In this document: one piece after another, positions 9,089-17,691 of the stretch
How positions within the stretch are numbered: position 1 is the first letter of the stretch
How the letters are laid out: every line of letters begins with the position of its first letter
Assembly (NCBI GenBank): GCA_050305515.1
Contig: JBNLFL010000034.1
Coordinates: 1 to 64,000 of the forward strand
Length of the DNA stretch: 64,000 bases
From: JAFGUB01 sp050305515
GTDB taxonomy: Bacteria > Campylobacterota > Campylobacteria > Campylobacterales > Sulfurimonadaceae
Direction of reading: 5' to 3'
Made by a program: the position numbers and the translations under genes
The notes under the pieces: model-generated
The model's database searches: none
What the model was told of the DNA's origin: nothing
Seen by the model: the letters and a program-made list of their open reading frames with translations, nothing else

Positions 9089-9838
9089 ATGAAAATCGTA
9101 TACCTGTTACTCATTTTTTCTACGTTAGTATTCTCCGATAACGTAAAAATATACCTTTATGCCCCAAGTATCAATACGAATAATTTCAAATCGATCAAGG
9201 TCAGTTTTGATACGTATCTAAGTAAATACGGAAATTATGAGTTACAGCCGTTTGACGACCGGGACACTTTTGAGGAGTACATCAAAAAAGGCCATGCTAT
9301 TGTGCTCCTCTCAAGCTGGCACTATTATGAGATTGCCGACAAATACCACCTTCAGGTACGACTGGTCGCACAAAAAAACGGCTTCAACACCGATAATATC
9401 CTTCTTGTAGGGCAAAGGGACAACGCGCTCGAAGGCATCGTTACCTCCGCATATAACAGCTCGTTCACCAGAAAAGTGTTGGATATCATCGCGCATTCGG
9501 CAGAGTTTTCCATCCTCAGAGTCCCCAAAGAGATCGATGCGCTTATGAGTGTGGGATTCGGGATGAGCAGGTTCGCACTGGTTTCAAAAGAGAGCTTTTC
9601 ATTTTTACAGACCATCAATCCCTCGTTAACCCGTGATTTGAACATTTACTTTGAATCAGAACCGCAATACCGGATGTTTTTGGCAACAAATACCATGAAT
9701 CATGAGACCGTGAACCTTACCGCCATTTTTCAGGAGATGGATCAGTCTGAAGATGGGAAACACATCCTGAATCTGATTGGCATGGACAGGTTGATGCCAT
9801 TTGAACCGTCATCCGATGATGCAAAGGAGATAAAATGA
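9089..9838 (+). CDS. periplasmic substrate-binding protein (PhnD-like)
   Basis: 249 residues from the ATG one base after the CDPS stop. The open frame extends upstream inside the CDPS gene, but only this start gives a clean signal peptide (MKIVYLLLIFSTLVFS). The mature part resembles PhnD-type binding proteins: an early strand NVKIYLYAPS, a DTYLSKYG helix and a DRDTFEEYI segment. No permease or ATPase is nearby, so it probably acts as a ligand-presenting protein for the histidine kinase of the operon rather than in transport. It overlaps the next gene by 4 bases. Confidence 0.7.
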   Translation: MKIVYLLLIFSTLVFSDNVKIYLYAPSINTNNFKSIKVSFDTYLSKYGNYELQPFDDRDTFEEYIKKGHAIVLLSSWHYYEIADKYHLQVRLVAQKNGFNTDNILLVGQRDNALEGIVTSAYNSSFTRKVLDIIAHSAEFSILRVPKEIDALMSVGFGMSRFALVSKESFSFLQTINPSLTRDLNIYFESEPQYRMFLATNTMNHETVNLTAIFQEMDQSEDGKHILNLIGMDRLMPFEPSSDDAKEIK

Positions 9839-10713
9839 AACTTCTCTTTTTAATATCTGCTTTTATATGCTTGCTACAGGCTGAAACGGTCCTTGTTATC
9901 GATTCTAACGGAGCGGTAAAAAAATATACCGAAACCATTGATGCCTTCCGTAAAAACTTCAATCAGGATTTTACGGTCCTGGATCTTTCGGATATGACTC
10001 CCAGAGAGATCAAAAACACGCTTTATGACATTTATCCCGACATTGTGTATGCGGTAGGTGCCAAAGCGTATCAATACGCCAATGCCTACATTCCTGAAAA
10101 GACAATCTACTTCAGCTCCATTATCGATTACAAAAAACTTGATATCCGCGGGGAGCGCTACGGCATCAGCAACGAACTTCACAGCGGCATGCAACTGACA
10201 TTAATAAAATCGATATTCACGACTGTCGGCTCACTCGGCGTCATTTACAGCGAACACACACAAAATATTATGGAAGACTTACGTCAAAATGCCGAAAAAA
10301 TCGGAATTACCCTCTATCCGTTAAACATCGCCGACACTTTTAAAGATGCCGATGCCATTGAGAAACTTGTCCTGAAAAGCGATGCGATGATAATCATACC
10401 TGATCCGCTCTTTCTGGGTAACGAAGCTCACGTAAGAAACTTTTTCAATCTTTCAAAAAAGTATAAAAAAGCTGTCATTGCCTATCATGAACTTTTTATC
10501 AATTATGGCGCGATTCTCGCCATTTCTGTCGACAATCCTACAATCGGCAGGCAAATTGCCACGATGCTGCAAAACCCCATACCCCGTGAAAAAGGCATGG
10601 CGATACAATATCCCGCAGGGACACATATCGTTTTTAACAAGCGTGAAGCTGCCGCACTCGGGCTTAAAGTGAGCCCCGATATCGCTCAAATCGCAACAAA
10701 GATCTTTGAATGA
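9835..10713 (+). CDS. periplasmic binding protein (ABC_sub_bind/TrpX-like)
   Basis: 292 residues with signal peptide (1-16) and a periplasmic-binding-protein fold: VLVIDSNG, then IYPDIVYAVGAKAY, IYFSSIID, GSLGVIYSEHTQ and the C-terminal AAALGLKVSPDIAQIA typical of the ABC_sub_bind (TrpX) family. Starts in an ATGA overlap with the preceding gene and ends in one with the kinase gene, indicating coupled translation. Without a transporter in the cluster, a sensory role with the kinase is the most economical reading. Confidence 0.75.
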   Translation: MKLLFLISAFICLLQAETVLVIDSNGAVKKYTETIDAFRKNFNQDFTVLDLSDMTPREIKNTLYDIYPDIVYAVGAKAYQYANAYIPEKTIYFSSIIDYKKLDIRGERYGISNELHSGMQLTLIKSIFTTVGSLGVIYSEHTQNIMEDLRQNAEKIGITLYPLNIADTFKDADAIEKLVLKSDAMIIIPDPLFLGNEAHVRNFFNLSKKYKKAVIAYHELFINYGAILAISVDNPTIGRQIATMLQNPIPREKGMAIQYPAGTHIVFNKREAAALGLKVSPDIAQIATKIFE

Positions 10714-12317
10714 CACTGACCAATAAGATTTCGTTATCCATTTTATTTATAACGACGCTGGTGGTTTCGGTATTTACCTATTTTCAAATCAAGGACCAGA
10801 GCGATATCCTGAACAGTGAACTGAAACAGCGCATCGCTTTAATCAAAAACAATCTGGAATCCAATGCCAAAAGTACCATCTTATCTTTAAAATATGACGT
10901 TGAAAACGATATCGCGGTCCTTAATTTTTCGCATATTGACGCATTATTTCGAAATCTCGTCACCAAAAAAGAGATTGACGCGGTCATTCTTTTTAATACC
11001 GGCAAAAACAAGGCGCTCTTTGCGGGACGGGAGCATTTAAAAAAATGGGTTCCGAAAGCAGAGTACAACGAAATGACATTAACGGATATCGACAATAATC
11101 ATTTTGCTGTCGCAACACCTGTCAACCTCAATTATAAATGGGGCGAGCTGTACATTATCTATTCACTTCAAAAGTTGCAGGAAGAGATTCATAAAACACA
11201 AGAGTATAAAAACAGGAAGATAGAATCAAGCATCAGGCACGCCGTCTATACCTCTTTATTGCTGGCATCACTCCTGGTAATGCTAAGCTACATCTTTGCC
11301 AAAAGGCTGATTGCTCCTATTGAACTGCTGACACAAACGGCCAAAAAAATTGCCAACGGAAATCTCGAAATCAGTGACAGTTTAAAACGTATTCACTCAG
11401 GTGATGAAATCGGCGTTCTGGCAGCATCTTTTATTGATATGAGTCAAAAACTCGATACCTCCTACAAAGCGCTCAATATTGCCAACAAAAATCTTGAACA
11501 TAAAACCGTGGAACTGCAGGAGTTGAATACCTCTCTTGAAGAACGTGTCGCGGAAAAAGTAGCACAGATCCGGGAGCAGGAAGCCATGATGATCTCTCAA
11601 TCCCGGCTCGCAGCCATGGGCGAAATGATGAGCATGATCGCACATCAGTGGCGACAGCCCCTGGCAACGGCATCACTGATGATTACCAATGTCAAAATCA
11701 AATCCATGATGTCAGGAAAGAAATCGGATGAATCCGAGCAGATACTGGATCAAATTTCCGAGACCATTAGCTATCTTTCGAATTTGATTGATAATTTTCA
11801 AACCTATTTCAAACCGCACAAATCTCCCGAAAGCGTCTCGGCGGACACCCTGATCGAACACATGGAAAATATTATTCATACGCGGCTTGCACTTGAAAAA
11901 GTATCCTTGGAACTTGAAAAAGATGGTGATGAAGCGATTCTCGTCGAGACGTATGCCAATGAAGTGGTTCAGGTACTCATCAACATCATTAACAATGCCG
12001 TTGATGCTTTAATAGAGACACAAAAAGAGAAACGTCATATCTGGCTACACATATCCAGTAATGAAGCATACCTCATGATCACGATTGAAGACAATGCGGG
12101 CGGTATTGAAGAGGGTGTCATCCAGCATATTTTCGACCCCTATTTCAGCACCAAGGCAAAAAACGGTACGGGACTGGGACTCTACATGGCAAAAATGATT
12201 ATAGAAAAACACATCGGAGGCGTTCTGAGTGTCAGAAATACTGCCAGAGGAGCGGAATTTAGCGTTGTGATACCAAAAGTCTTTCAACCACAAGAAGGGC
12301 TAGAAGAACACTCCTGA
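10710..12317 (+). CDS. membrane sensor histidine kinase
   Basis: 535 residues: TM1 (about 8-24), periplasmic sensor region (25-170), TM2 (about 175-195), HAMP (about 196-250), a coiled coil (255-290), dimerisation/phosphoacceptor helix with M-I-A-H-Q-W-R-Q-P-L (His about 312) and an HATPase domain with N-N-A-V-D-A-L, DNAGGI and GTGLGLYMAK. No response regulator gene follows, so the partner is encoded elsewhere. As last gene of the TonB receptor/CDPS/binding protein operon it probably reports ligand occupancy of the periplasmic proteins. Confidence 0.9.
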   Translation: MTLTNKISLSILFITTLVVSVFTYFQIKDQSDILNSELKQRIALIKNNLESNAKSTILSLKYDVENDIAVLNFSHIDALFRNLVTKKEIDAVILFNTGKNKALFAGREHLKKWVPKAEYNEMTLTDIDNNHFAVATPVNLNYKWGELYIIYSLQKLQEEIHKTQEYKNRKIESSIRHAVYTSLLLASLLVMLSYIFAKRLIAPIELLTQTAKKIANGNLEISDSLKRIHSGDEIGVLAASFIDMSQKLDTSYKALNIANKNLEHKTVELQELNTSLEERVAEKVAQIREQEAMMISQSRLAAMGEMMSMIAHQWRQPLATASLMITNVKIKSMMSGKKSDESEQILDQISETISYLSNLIDNFQTYFKPHKSPESVSADTLIEHMENIIHTRLALEKVSLELEKDGDEAILVETYANEVVQVLINIINNAVDALIETQKEKRHIWLHISSNEAYLMITIEDNAGGIEEGVIQHIFDPYFSTKAKNGTGLGLYMAKMIIEKHIGGVLSVRNTARGAEFSVVIPKVFQPQEGLEEHS

Positions 12318-12417
12318 TTCCTTCAGATATAGCTTAATATTAAAAAATATAAAAGACTATCTCCTTACATGTAAAGCGCCCCTTGCAAAAGCAATAAAAG
12401 TCGACTACACTTACATT

Positions 12418-13245
12418 ATGCCAAATATATTCATTACCGATCTTGATCATACTTTTTTACGAACCGACCTGAGTGTAAGCGATTTTACGCGTCAGGCATG
12501 GAACCGCAAAGCCGAGCATGCCACACTGGGCATCGCTACGGCACGCACCTATAAAAAAGCGATGCAGTTTCTTCCCGGCATTCATATCAACGCGCCGATG
12601 ATCCTGCTTGACGGAGCGCTGATTGCCACGAGTGAGCGCAAAATCATAGCAACCCGCTTCATTGACGAGGAAGATGGCAATGCCATCATCGCACTCGGAG
12701 CGCGTTTTGGCATTTACCCGTTTGTGCTCGCGCTCGCTGATGCGTCACGCCTTGAAGAGTCGTTTTTACACGCCACAACGCTCAATGAGCACCAAAGGCA
12801 GGTGCTCTCCCGCTATGATAGGGATGATCACCTTTCGTCGCATCAAAACCTTCGGGCCACGCCTTCCAATTTCAAGATTGTCTATATGGGAGAAGAGATG
12901 CTGCTGCGCGAACTTGCCACAGCCTTTGAAGCGGCTTTCGGCGCGCGTTTTAAAATGATTCTGGCACCGGAGGCCTATGTAGGCTGCTATTTTCTGACTC
13001 TGCTGCACCCGGATGCCGACAAGGCGCACGGCATCATTGCCATACGGGAACATATCGGTTTCGACACATCCGACCTGACCGTCTTTGGCGACAATCTTAA
13101 TGATCTGGGCATGTTCCAGCTGGCCCGTACCGCCGTTGCCGTAGCCAATGCCCACGACGAGCTCAAACGCCATGCCCACGTCGTGCTTGAGCGTACCAAT
13201 GACGAAGACGGCGTCGCCCACTACCTTGAAGGAGTGCCTCTATGA
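12418..13245 (+). CDS. HAD-superfamily Cof-type phosphatase
   Basis: 275 residues with HAD motif I D-L-D (8-10, nucleophile and acid/base Asp), a type IIB cap in the middle and motif IV G-D-N-L-N-D near the end. Cof-type enzymes dephosphorylate sugar phosphates or related small phosphates. Its stop overlaps the start of the sugar transporter gene by 4 bases, so the substrate is likely a sugar phosphate. A TTACATGTAA copy (12365-12374) lies in the promoter region. Confidence 0.85.
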   Translation: MPNIFITDLDHTFLRTDLSVSDFTRQAWNRKAEHATLGIATARTYKKAMQFLPGIHINAPMILLDGALIATSERKIIATRFIDEEDGNAIIALGARFGIYPFVLALADASRLEESFLHATTLNEHQRQVLSRYDRDDHLSSHQNLRATPSNFKIVYMGEEMLLRELATAFEAAFGARFKMILAPEAYVGCYFLTLLHPDADKAHGIIAIREHIGFDTSDLTVFGDNLNDLGMFQLARTAVAVANAHDELKRHAHVVLERTNDEDGVAHYLEGVPL

Positions 13246-14519
13246 ATCAATCGGCTTCGTCATGGCTGAGTATGAGCATTATCGCCCTGCTCTTTTTCAT
13301 TTTCGGTTTTGTCACCTGGCTCAATGGCGCGCTGATGCCCTTTTTGAAACTCATTTGTGATCTGGACGATTTTCAGTCGCTCTTCGTCACCTTTGCATTT
13401 TACATCGCCTACACCGTCATGGCTTTTCCCATGTCGCTCATTCTGGAGCGTGTCGGTTATAAAAACGGCATGGCGTTGGGACTCGGCGTTATGGCTGTGG
13501 GTGCACTCGTCTTCATTCCCGCCGCTTACGGGGCAAGCTACGGACTCTTCCTTATTGCCCTTTTTACACTCGGCACCGGACTGACCATTTTGCAGACGGC
13601 ATCCAACCCCTATGTCGTTCAGGTCGGCCCGCAGGAGAGCGCGGCCATGCGTATCAGCCTAATGGGGATCATCAACAAATCGGCCGGAGTTCTTGCACCG
13701 CTGCTTTTTACGGCCTTCGTACTTTCCGGTCTGAGCCCCTTTGAAGATGAACTCATGGGAGATGCCACGCGCGAGATGCTTGCAAAGCGTCTGGTCACGC
13801 CCTATCTCGCCATGGCGGGAGCACTCTTCGCGCTGATGATTTTTGTCAAATTCTCTCCGTTACGCGACCTGCAGTTCAAAATGGACGAGCGCGTCCATGA
13901 TGTCAGCATCTGGCAGATTCCCCGCGTCGTACTCGGTGCGCTCGCCATCTTTTTTTATGTCGGCGTCGAAGTGATGGCCGGGGACACCATCGGTCTTTTC
14001 GGACAGCAGCTCGAAGTCGCGCACTACACGCTTCTTACCTCCTACACCATGGTTTTCATGGTTCTGGGCTATCTTGCCGGAGTCACTGCCATACCGCGAT
14101 GGATCTCTCAGGAGAAAGCGCTTATGGCTTCAGCCTCCGCGGGACTTCTGTTTTTGACGGGAGTTCTCTTCTCTTCACCTGAGAGTCATTTCGTTTCCAG
14201 CCTGCTATGGGGCTGGAGCTCTGCCATGACCCTGCCCGATCCCATCGCCTTTGTCGCACTGCTGGGTCTGGCCAATGCACTGGTATGGCCAACGGTCTGG
14301 CCGCTTGCCCTTGAAGGATTGGGACGCCAGAGCGCGCAGGGAAGCGCACTGCTTATTATGGGTATCGCCGGAGGCGCACTTCTGCCGCTGCTTTTTGGCA
14401 AACTCTCTCAGGAGCTTGGCGGTTTTCAGAGCGCCTATGCGGTGATGCTTCCCTGCTACCTTTACATTCTTTTTTATGCCTTCAAAGGCCACAAGATCAC
14501 CCGATGGAAGGAGCATTGA
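13242..14519 (+). CDS. gluP: sugar:H+ symporter, FucP/GluP family (MFS)
   Basis: 425 residues, about 12 membrane segments. The first helix F-F-I-F-G-F-V-T-W-L-N-G is the hallmark of the fucose/glucose-galactose permease (FHS) family. A further signature is LGTGLTILQTASNPYV near 110-125. It imports a monosaccharide with protons across the inner membrane. GluP/FucP transporters are the known sugar entry route in Helicobacter and some Campylobacter; most other members of the phylum do not use sugars. It lies between a HAD phosphatase and a hexose-phosphate mutarotase, overlapping both genes. The exact sugar is not resolved. Confidence 0.85.
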   Translation: MNQSASSWLSMSIIALLFFIFGFVTWLNGALMPFLKLICDLDDFQSLFVTFAFYIAYTVMAFPMSLILERVGYKNGMALGLGVMAVGALVFIPAAYGASYGLFLIALFTLGTGLTILQTASNPYVVQVGPQESAAMRISLMGIINKSAGVLAPLLFTAFVLSGLSPFEDELMGDATREMLAKRLVTPYLAMAGALFALMIFVKFSPLRDLQFKMDERVHDVSIWQIPRVVLGALAIFFYVGVEVMAGDTIGLFGQQLEVAHYTLLTSYTMVFMVLGYLAGVTAIPRWISQEKALMASASAGLLFLTGVLFSSPESHFVSSLLWGWSSAMTLPDPIAFVALLGLANALVWPTVWPLALEGLGRQSAQGSALLIMGIAGGALLPLLFGKLSQELGGFQSAYAVMLPCYLYILFYAFKGHKITRWKEH

Positions 14520-15358
14520 TGCTTACATGTAACACGTTGGAAAACGGCTTTGAGTACCTTGAAATCACGAACGATGCCGCGACCGCGCGCATTGCACTCC
14601 AGGGAGCGCATCTGTATCACTATGTCCGTCACGGCGAAGCACCGCTACTGTGGGTCAGCGGATGCAGCCATTTCGAAAACGGTACGGCGATACGCGGCGG
14701 CATCCCCGTCTGCTGGCCCTGGTTTGGCATGCATGAGAACCCCGCCCTTCCCCAGCACGGGTTTGCGCGTACCTCGCGCTGGAGCCTGAAAAGCCACCGC
14801 GATATCACATCCGCTCTGAGCGAAACGGTACTGATTTTGCAAGAGAGCGATGAAAGCCGCAAGCTGTGGCCCTTCTCTTTCGAACTTGCCTTACATGTAA
14901 AGGTGGGAGCCACACTGGAACTCCATCTTGAAACGCGTAATACCGATACCCGAGACATGCCGCTCAGCAATGCACTGCATACCTATTGTCCTGTCAGCGC
15001 CATCAACGCTGTCCATCTTGAAGGACTGCAAAACAGACCCTATTTCGACAATCTGGACAAAGGCATCTACCATCAGCACGAAGCGCTGCTGGAGTTTAGT
15101 GCCGAGACCGACCGGGTCTATCAGGAAGTCACCTGGCCGCTGCGCATTGTCGATACCGCGCGAACCATTACAATCGACGCGAGCAACAGCAGCTGCGCCG
15201 TCGTCTGGAATCCGTGGATCGAAAAGTGTTCGCAGATGAGCGGCATGTGTCAGGAGAGCTACCAAAGCATGCTCTGCGTCGAAACCGCCAACGCCAGAGA
15301 AGATGCGCGCATCATTGCGCCGGGAGCGACGCACTCTCTTTCGACGATGATTTCATAA
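14519..15358 (+). CDS. D-hexose-6-phosphate mutarotase (YeaD-like)
   Basis: 279 residues of the aldose-1-epimerase fold; R-G-G-I-P-V-C-W-P-W-F-G and Q-H-G-F-A-R (catalytic His) match YeaD-type glucose-6-phosphate 1-epimerases. The start at 14519 (TGATG overlap with the transporter stop, AAGGAG 5-6 bases upstream) is preferred over an in-frame ATG at 14504. Two TTACATGTAA copies lie inside (14523 and 14891). Its last 41 bases are part of the 84-bp segment repeated at 16687, so the gene's 3' end was duplicated by the neighbouring insertion. Confidence 0.88.
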   Translation: MLTCNTLENGFEYLEITNDAATARIALQGAHLYHYVRHGEAPLLWVSGCSHFENGTAIRGGIPVCWPWFGMHENPALPQHGFARTSRWSLKSHRDITSALSETVLILQESDESRKLWPFSFELALHVKVGATLELHLETRNTDTRDMPLSNALHTYCPVSAINAVHLEGLQNRPYFDNLDKGIYHQHEALLEFSAETDRVYQEVTWPLRIVDTARTITIDASNSSCAVVWNPWIEKCSQMSGMCQESYQSMLCVETANAREDARIIAPGATHSLSTMIS

Positions 15359-15401
15359 GCCCTTCGTGCGCGTCAAAGGCCAGACGCAGCACGCCGACGG
15401 C
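15318..15401 (+). repeat. 84-bp direct repeat, left copy
   Basis: Identical base for base to 16687-16770. It covers the last 41 bases of the mutarotase gene plus 43 bases beyond, which in the other orientation encode the C-terminus of the lytic transglycosylase. The six bases to its left also match the right copy at five positions after a single mismatch. Confidence 0.97.
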
Positions 15402-16686
15402 AAATCTCCGCAAACTCAAACGAAATATCAAGGAATTTTGGAGCTTTTAAAGTGGCGATCAACTTCTATTCTTTTATATTTTTTTTTGAGTTACCTTAAT
15501 AGTAATTTAATAAATAATTAGTTCTAATGTTTTTTGTTAATTATTTTTACGGGTGCCAAATAATTATCCCAAAAATCTTTTTTTTGACCGTTCTACATTA
15601 GTTGAAGAGCATTATACGTGTCCAGAATTGGATATCTCATCTATGTGTTTACATAACTGGAGACAGTAGCAAATATATCTCAATCTACCCATGTCATGAA
15701 GGAGAAATTATGCAAATTACATCTAATCTGCAAACAACTGTGGCAGCCTCTGAAACAACACTTGAAAAAGGGCTGCTTCAGACGCAAGATGCTTTACTTC
15801 AAGATAGTAAAAATGCAACAATTCCATTGAGTCAAACATCTAAACTGTATTTAAATTTGGATATGGATCTATCTGAGTACATCCAGCCTAACCTTACTCA
15901 AGATAGCATAGATAAGGATGTCACGGATAGTGTAATGAAGTATCTTGAAGCGAATTCCGATACTCATTATGAGCATTTTGCGGCAGATAGATTTGCATCA
16001 CTATATGCCGGAGGCAATGTTGATTACAACAGCTTCACTAGTGCTAAAGATACAATGCAGCAAATGGGAATAAACCAGCTTTACCTGAATATACTCACGC
16101 AATTAAAAATTTATAGACCCGAGATTTATGAGCAATATGCCAATGATTCTATCTTGAAATCTACTTTTGGACTCAATACTACCCCGGAAGAAAGTGCATT
16201 ATTTTCATATGCAGATTTCCAGACTTATTCTATGGAAGAGCAGAAAGAAGTTAGTGACAGACAACTTGCCAATAAATACCGGTTACGTTCTGATCTAACC
16301 GCAGAATCAAAAACTATTTTTTATGACAAATATGCTGAAACATTAGAAAAAACTTTAAAAGAAGCAAAAAATGCCGGATATTCCAATATATTTGATTATC
16401 TTGGAATTGAAGACAGGGATAAAGTAATTAACGTCGTAACCGGACGCGGGTTTTCAAAATCAAAATGGATAGAAACACTTCAAGGGTATCAAAAAAGTCT
16501 GCAAGAATTAGCACAGAAGCATTATGATGGCGTTCCAAATGACTTTATCCAAAAAAGTATGGATTTATATGCCAGTGTTGAAAAAACCTTAAAAGACAAA
16601 TGGGGATACGGAGATTTTGACGTATTTTCATAAGGCTTTGCTGATTTTATGTCTTTTACTCTTGGGAGTAATTACATTCGTCATTT
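15402..16686. mobile_element. AT-rich insert bounded by 84-bp direct repeats
   Basis: Unique sequence between the two repeat copies; one copy plus this insert is 1369 bp. It is visibly more AT-rich than both flanks and carries one gene (15710-16633) and no recombinase. The 300 bases before that gene are T/A-rich with no confident promoter or terminal inverted repeat. Removing the insert with one repeat copy rejoins the mutarotase and transglycosylase genes as a convergent pair overlapping by about 47 bases. Confidence 0.6.
15710..16633 (+). CDS. hypothetical protein carried by the insert
   Basis: 307 residues from the ATG at 15710 (GAAGGAG upstream); the frame is open to 15602, but that part lacks a ribosome site. 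The protein is acidic, rich in Tyr, Leu, Lys and Gln, has no cysteine, no signal peptide and no membrane segment, and looks mostly helical, with a long amphipathic stretch around 205-245 (AESKTIFYDKY... LKEAKNAGY). Not recognised. It is the only gene of the insert, so either it is the cargo or it helps the element persist. Confidence 0.75.
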   Translation: MQITSNLQTTVAASETTLEKGLLQTQDALLQDSKNATIPLSQTSKLYLNLDMDLSEYIQPNLTQDSIDKDVTDSVMKYLEANSDTHYEHFAADRFASLYAGGNVDYNSFTSAKDTMQQMGINQLYLNILTQLKIYRPEIYEQYANDSILKSTFGLNTTPEESALFSYADFQTYSMEEQKEVSDRQLANKYRLRSDLTAESKTIFYDKYAETLEKTLKEAKNAGYSNIFDYLGIEDRDKVINVVTGRGFSKSKWIETLQGYQKSLQELAQKHYDGVPNDFIQKSMDLYASVEKTLKDKWGYGDFDVFS

Positions 16687-17691
16687 CGCCGGGAGCGACG
16701 CACTCTCTTTCGACGATGATTTCATAAGCCCTTCGTGCGCGTCAAAGGCCAGACGCAGCACGCCGACGGCGTAGTTTGACGAATTGTTGTAACCCATGAT
16801 CTTTTTGACGATGCCACGCGTATAATCGAGGGTTTCATCCTTACATGTAAAGCAGTTGTAGCGGCGGTTATCCTTGCCAGTTTCATACACGAACGATGCA
16901 TCTTCATGGCTAAAATCATACTCATACCACGCAGTTTCAAGTGCGGCCATATCAGGAATCTGTTTCCAGTCGATCAGCCCTTCGTACCCCGTCGCGTATT
17001 TTAAAAACTTGGCTGCGGAGAGAATGGCATCTTCCATGACATTCAAATCGCCAAACGCCTTCTTGTATCCGCGGATATAAATGAAATTCTGCGGCATGAA
17101 CTGCGGAATCCCCACGGCCCCGGCATACGAGCTGGCGAAACTGCACGCTTCGGGTTCGATCCCGGTGTCATGGCAGTAGGAGATAATCTCGACAAGATTC
17201 TCCTTCGCCATGGTAATCAGGCGCTCGTTGCGCGCTGAGTCCGCTTTGAGCTCCCGTACGAGTGTGTTGAAGACGATAAAGGCGTCATGTTTGGGAGCAA
17301 TCTTTCCCAGCCGCGTCTCTTTCATGAGAATCGCCGCTATGATCTCGCGGTCAACCCCGTAGCGTTCCTCGGCCAGATCATACACACCGGCGTACTGTTG
17401 CAGATGTGCCACAATCTCCGGCACATAGGCCACGAGCGTATTGTTGGCACGCTTTTCATTGGCATGATGTACGGCGATATGTTGGGGCAAAAAGAGTTTG
17501 AAACTCTTCTCATCGCGCAGTTTGGCTTTATCGGAAAGCAGTATTTCATTGACATACTGATAATCGACCCCTTTTTTCACGGCACTCTTGCAGATTGCTT
17601 CATAGGGCTCAAAAGTAAAATCGCAGTTGGTATATTTGGGCGCAGCACAAAGTGTTGCCGCCATGAATGCCAATACCGTCAGTTTATGCAC
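16681..17691 (-). CDS. lytic murein transglycosylase, MltB type
   Basis: About 336 residues from a GTG with AAGGAA 6 bases upstream; signal peptide VHKLTVLAFMAATLCA. Family-3 features: A-I-L-M-K-E-T-R-L-G with the catalytic Glu, then Y-A-G-A-V-G-I-P-Q-F-M-P and the C-terminal AVGVLRLA. It cleaves the MurNAc-GlcNAc bond and leaves 1,6-anhydroMurNAc ends, feeding the recycling enzymes encoded nearby. It overlaps murU by 8 bases. Its last codons come from the right 84-bp repeat: the present C-terminus is SLPAK, whereas through the left repeat copy it would read SLPAQ and stop. Confidence 0.88.
   Translation of the reverse strand: MHKLTVLAFMAATLCAAPKYTNCDFTFEPYEAICKSAVKKGVDYQYVNEILLSDKAKLRDEKSFKLFLPQHIAVHHANEKRANNTLVAYVPEIVAHLQQYAGVYDLAEERYGVDREIIAAILMKETRLGKIAPKHDAFIVFNTLVRELKADSARNERLITMAKENLVEIISYCHDTGIEPEACSFASSYAGAVGIPQFMPQNFIYIRGYKKAFGDLNVMEDAILSAAKFLKYATGYEGLIDWKQIPDMAALETAWYEYDFSHEDASFVYETGKDNRRYNCFTCKDETLDYTRGIVKKIMGYNNSSNYAVGVLRLAFDAHEGLMKSSSKESASLPAK
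16687..16770 (+). repeat. 84-bp direct repeat, right copy
   Basis: Second copy of the repeat at 15318-15401, inside the 3' end of the transglycosylase gene. On the plus strand it still contains the mutarotase stop codon context, so it carries the tails of both convergent genes. Confidence 0.97.

Noticed and set aside
15402..16686. Insertion sequence
   Set aside because: No transposase, no terminal inverted repeats, and the flanking duplication (84 bp) is far too long for a transposon target site.
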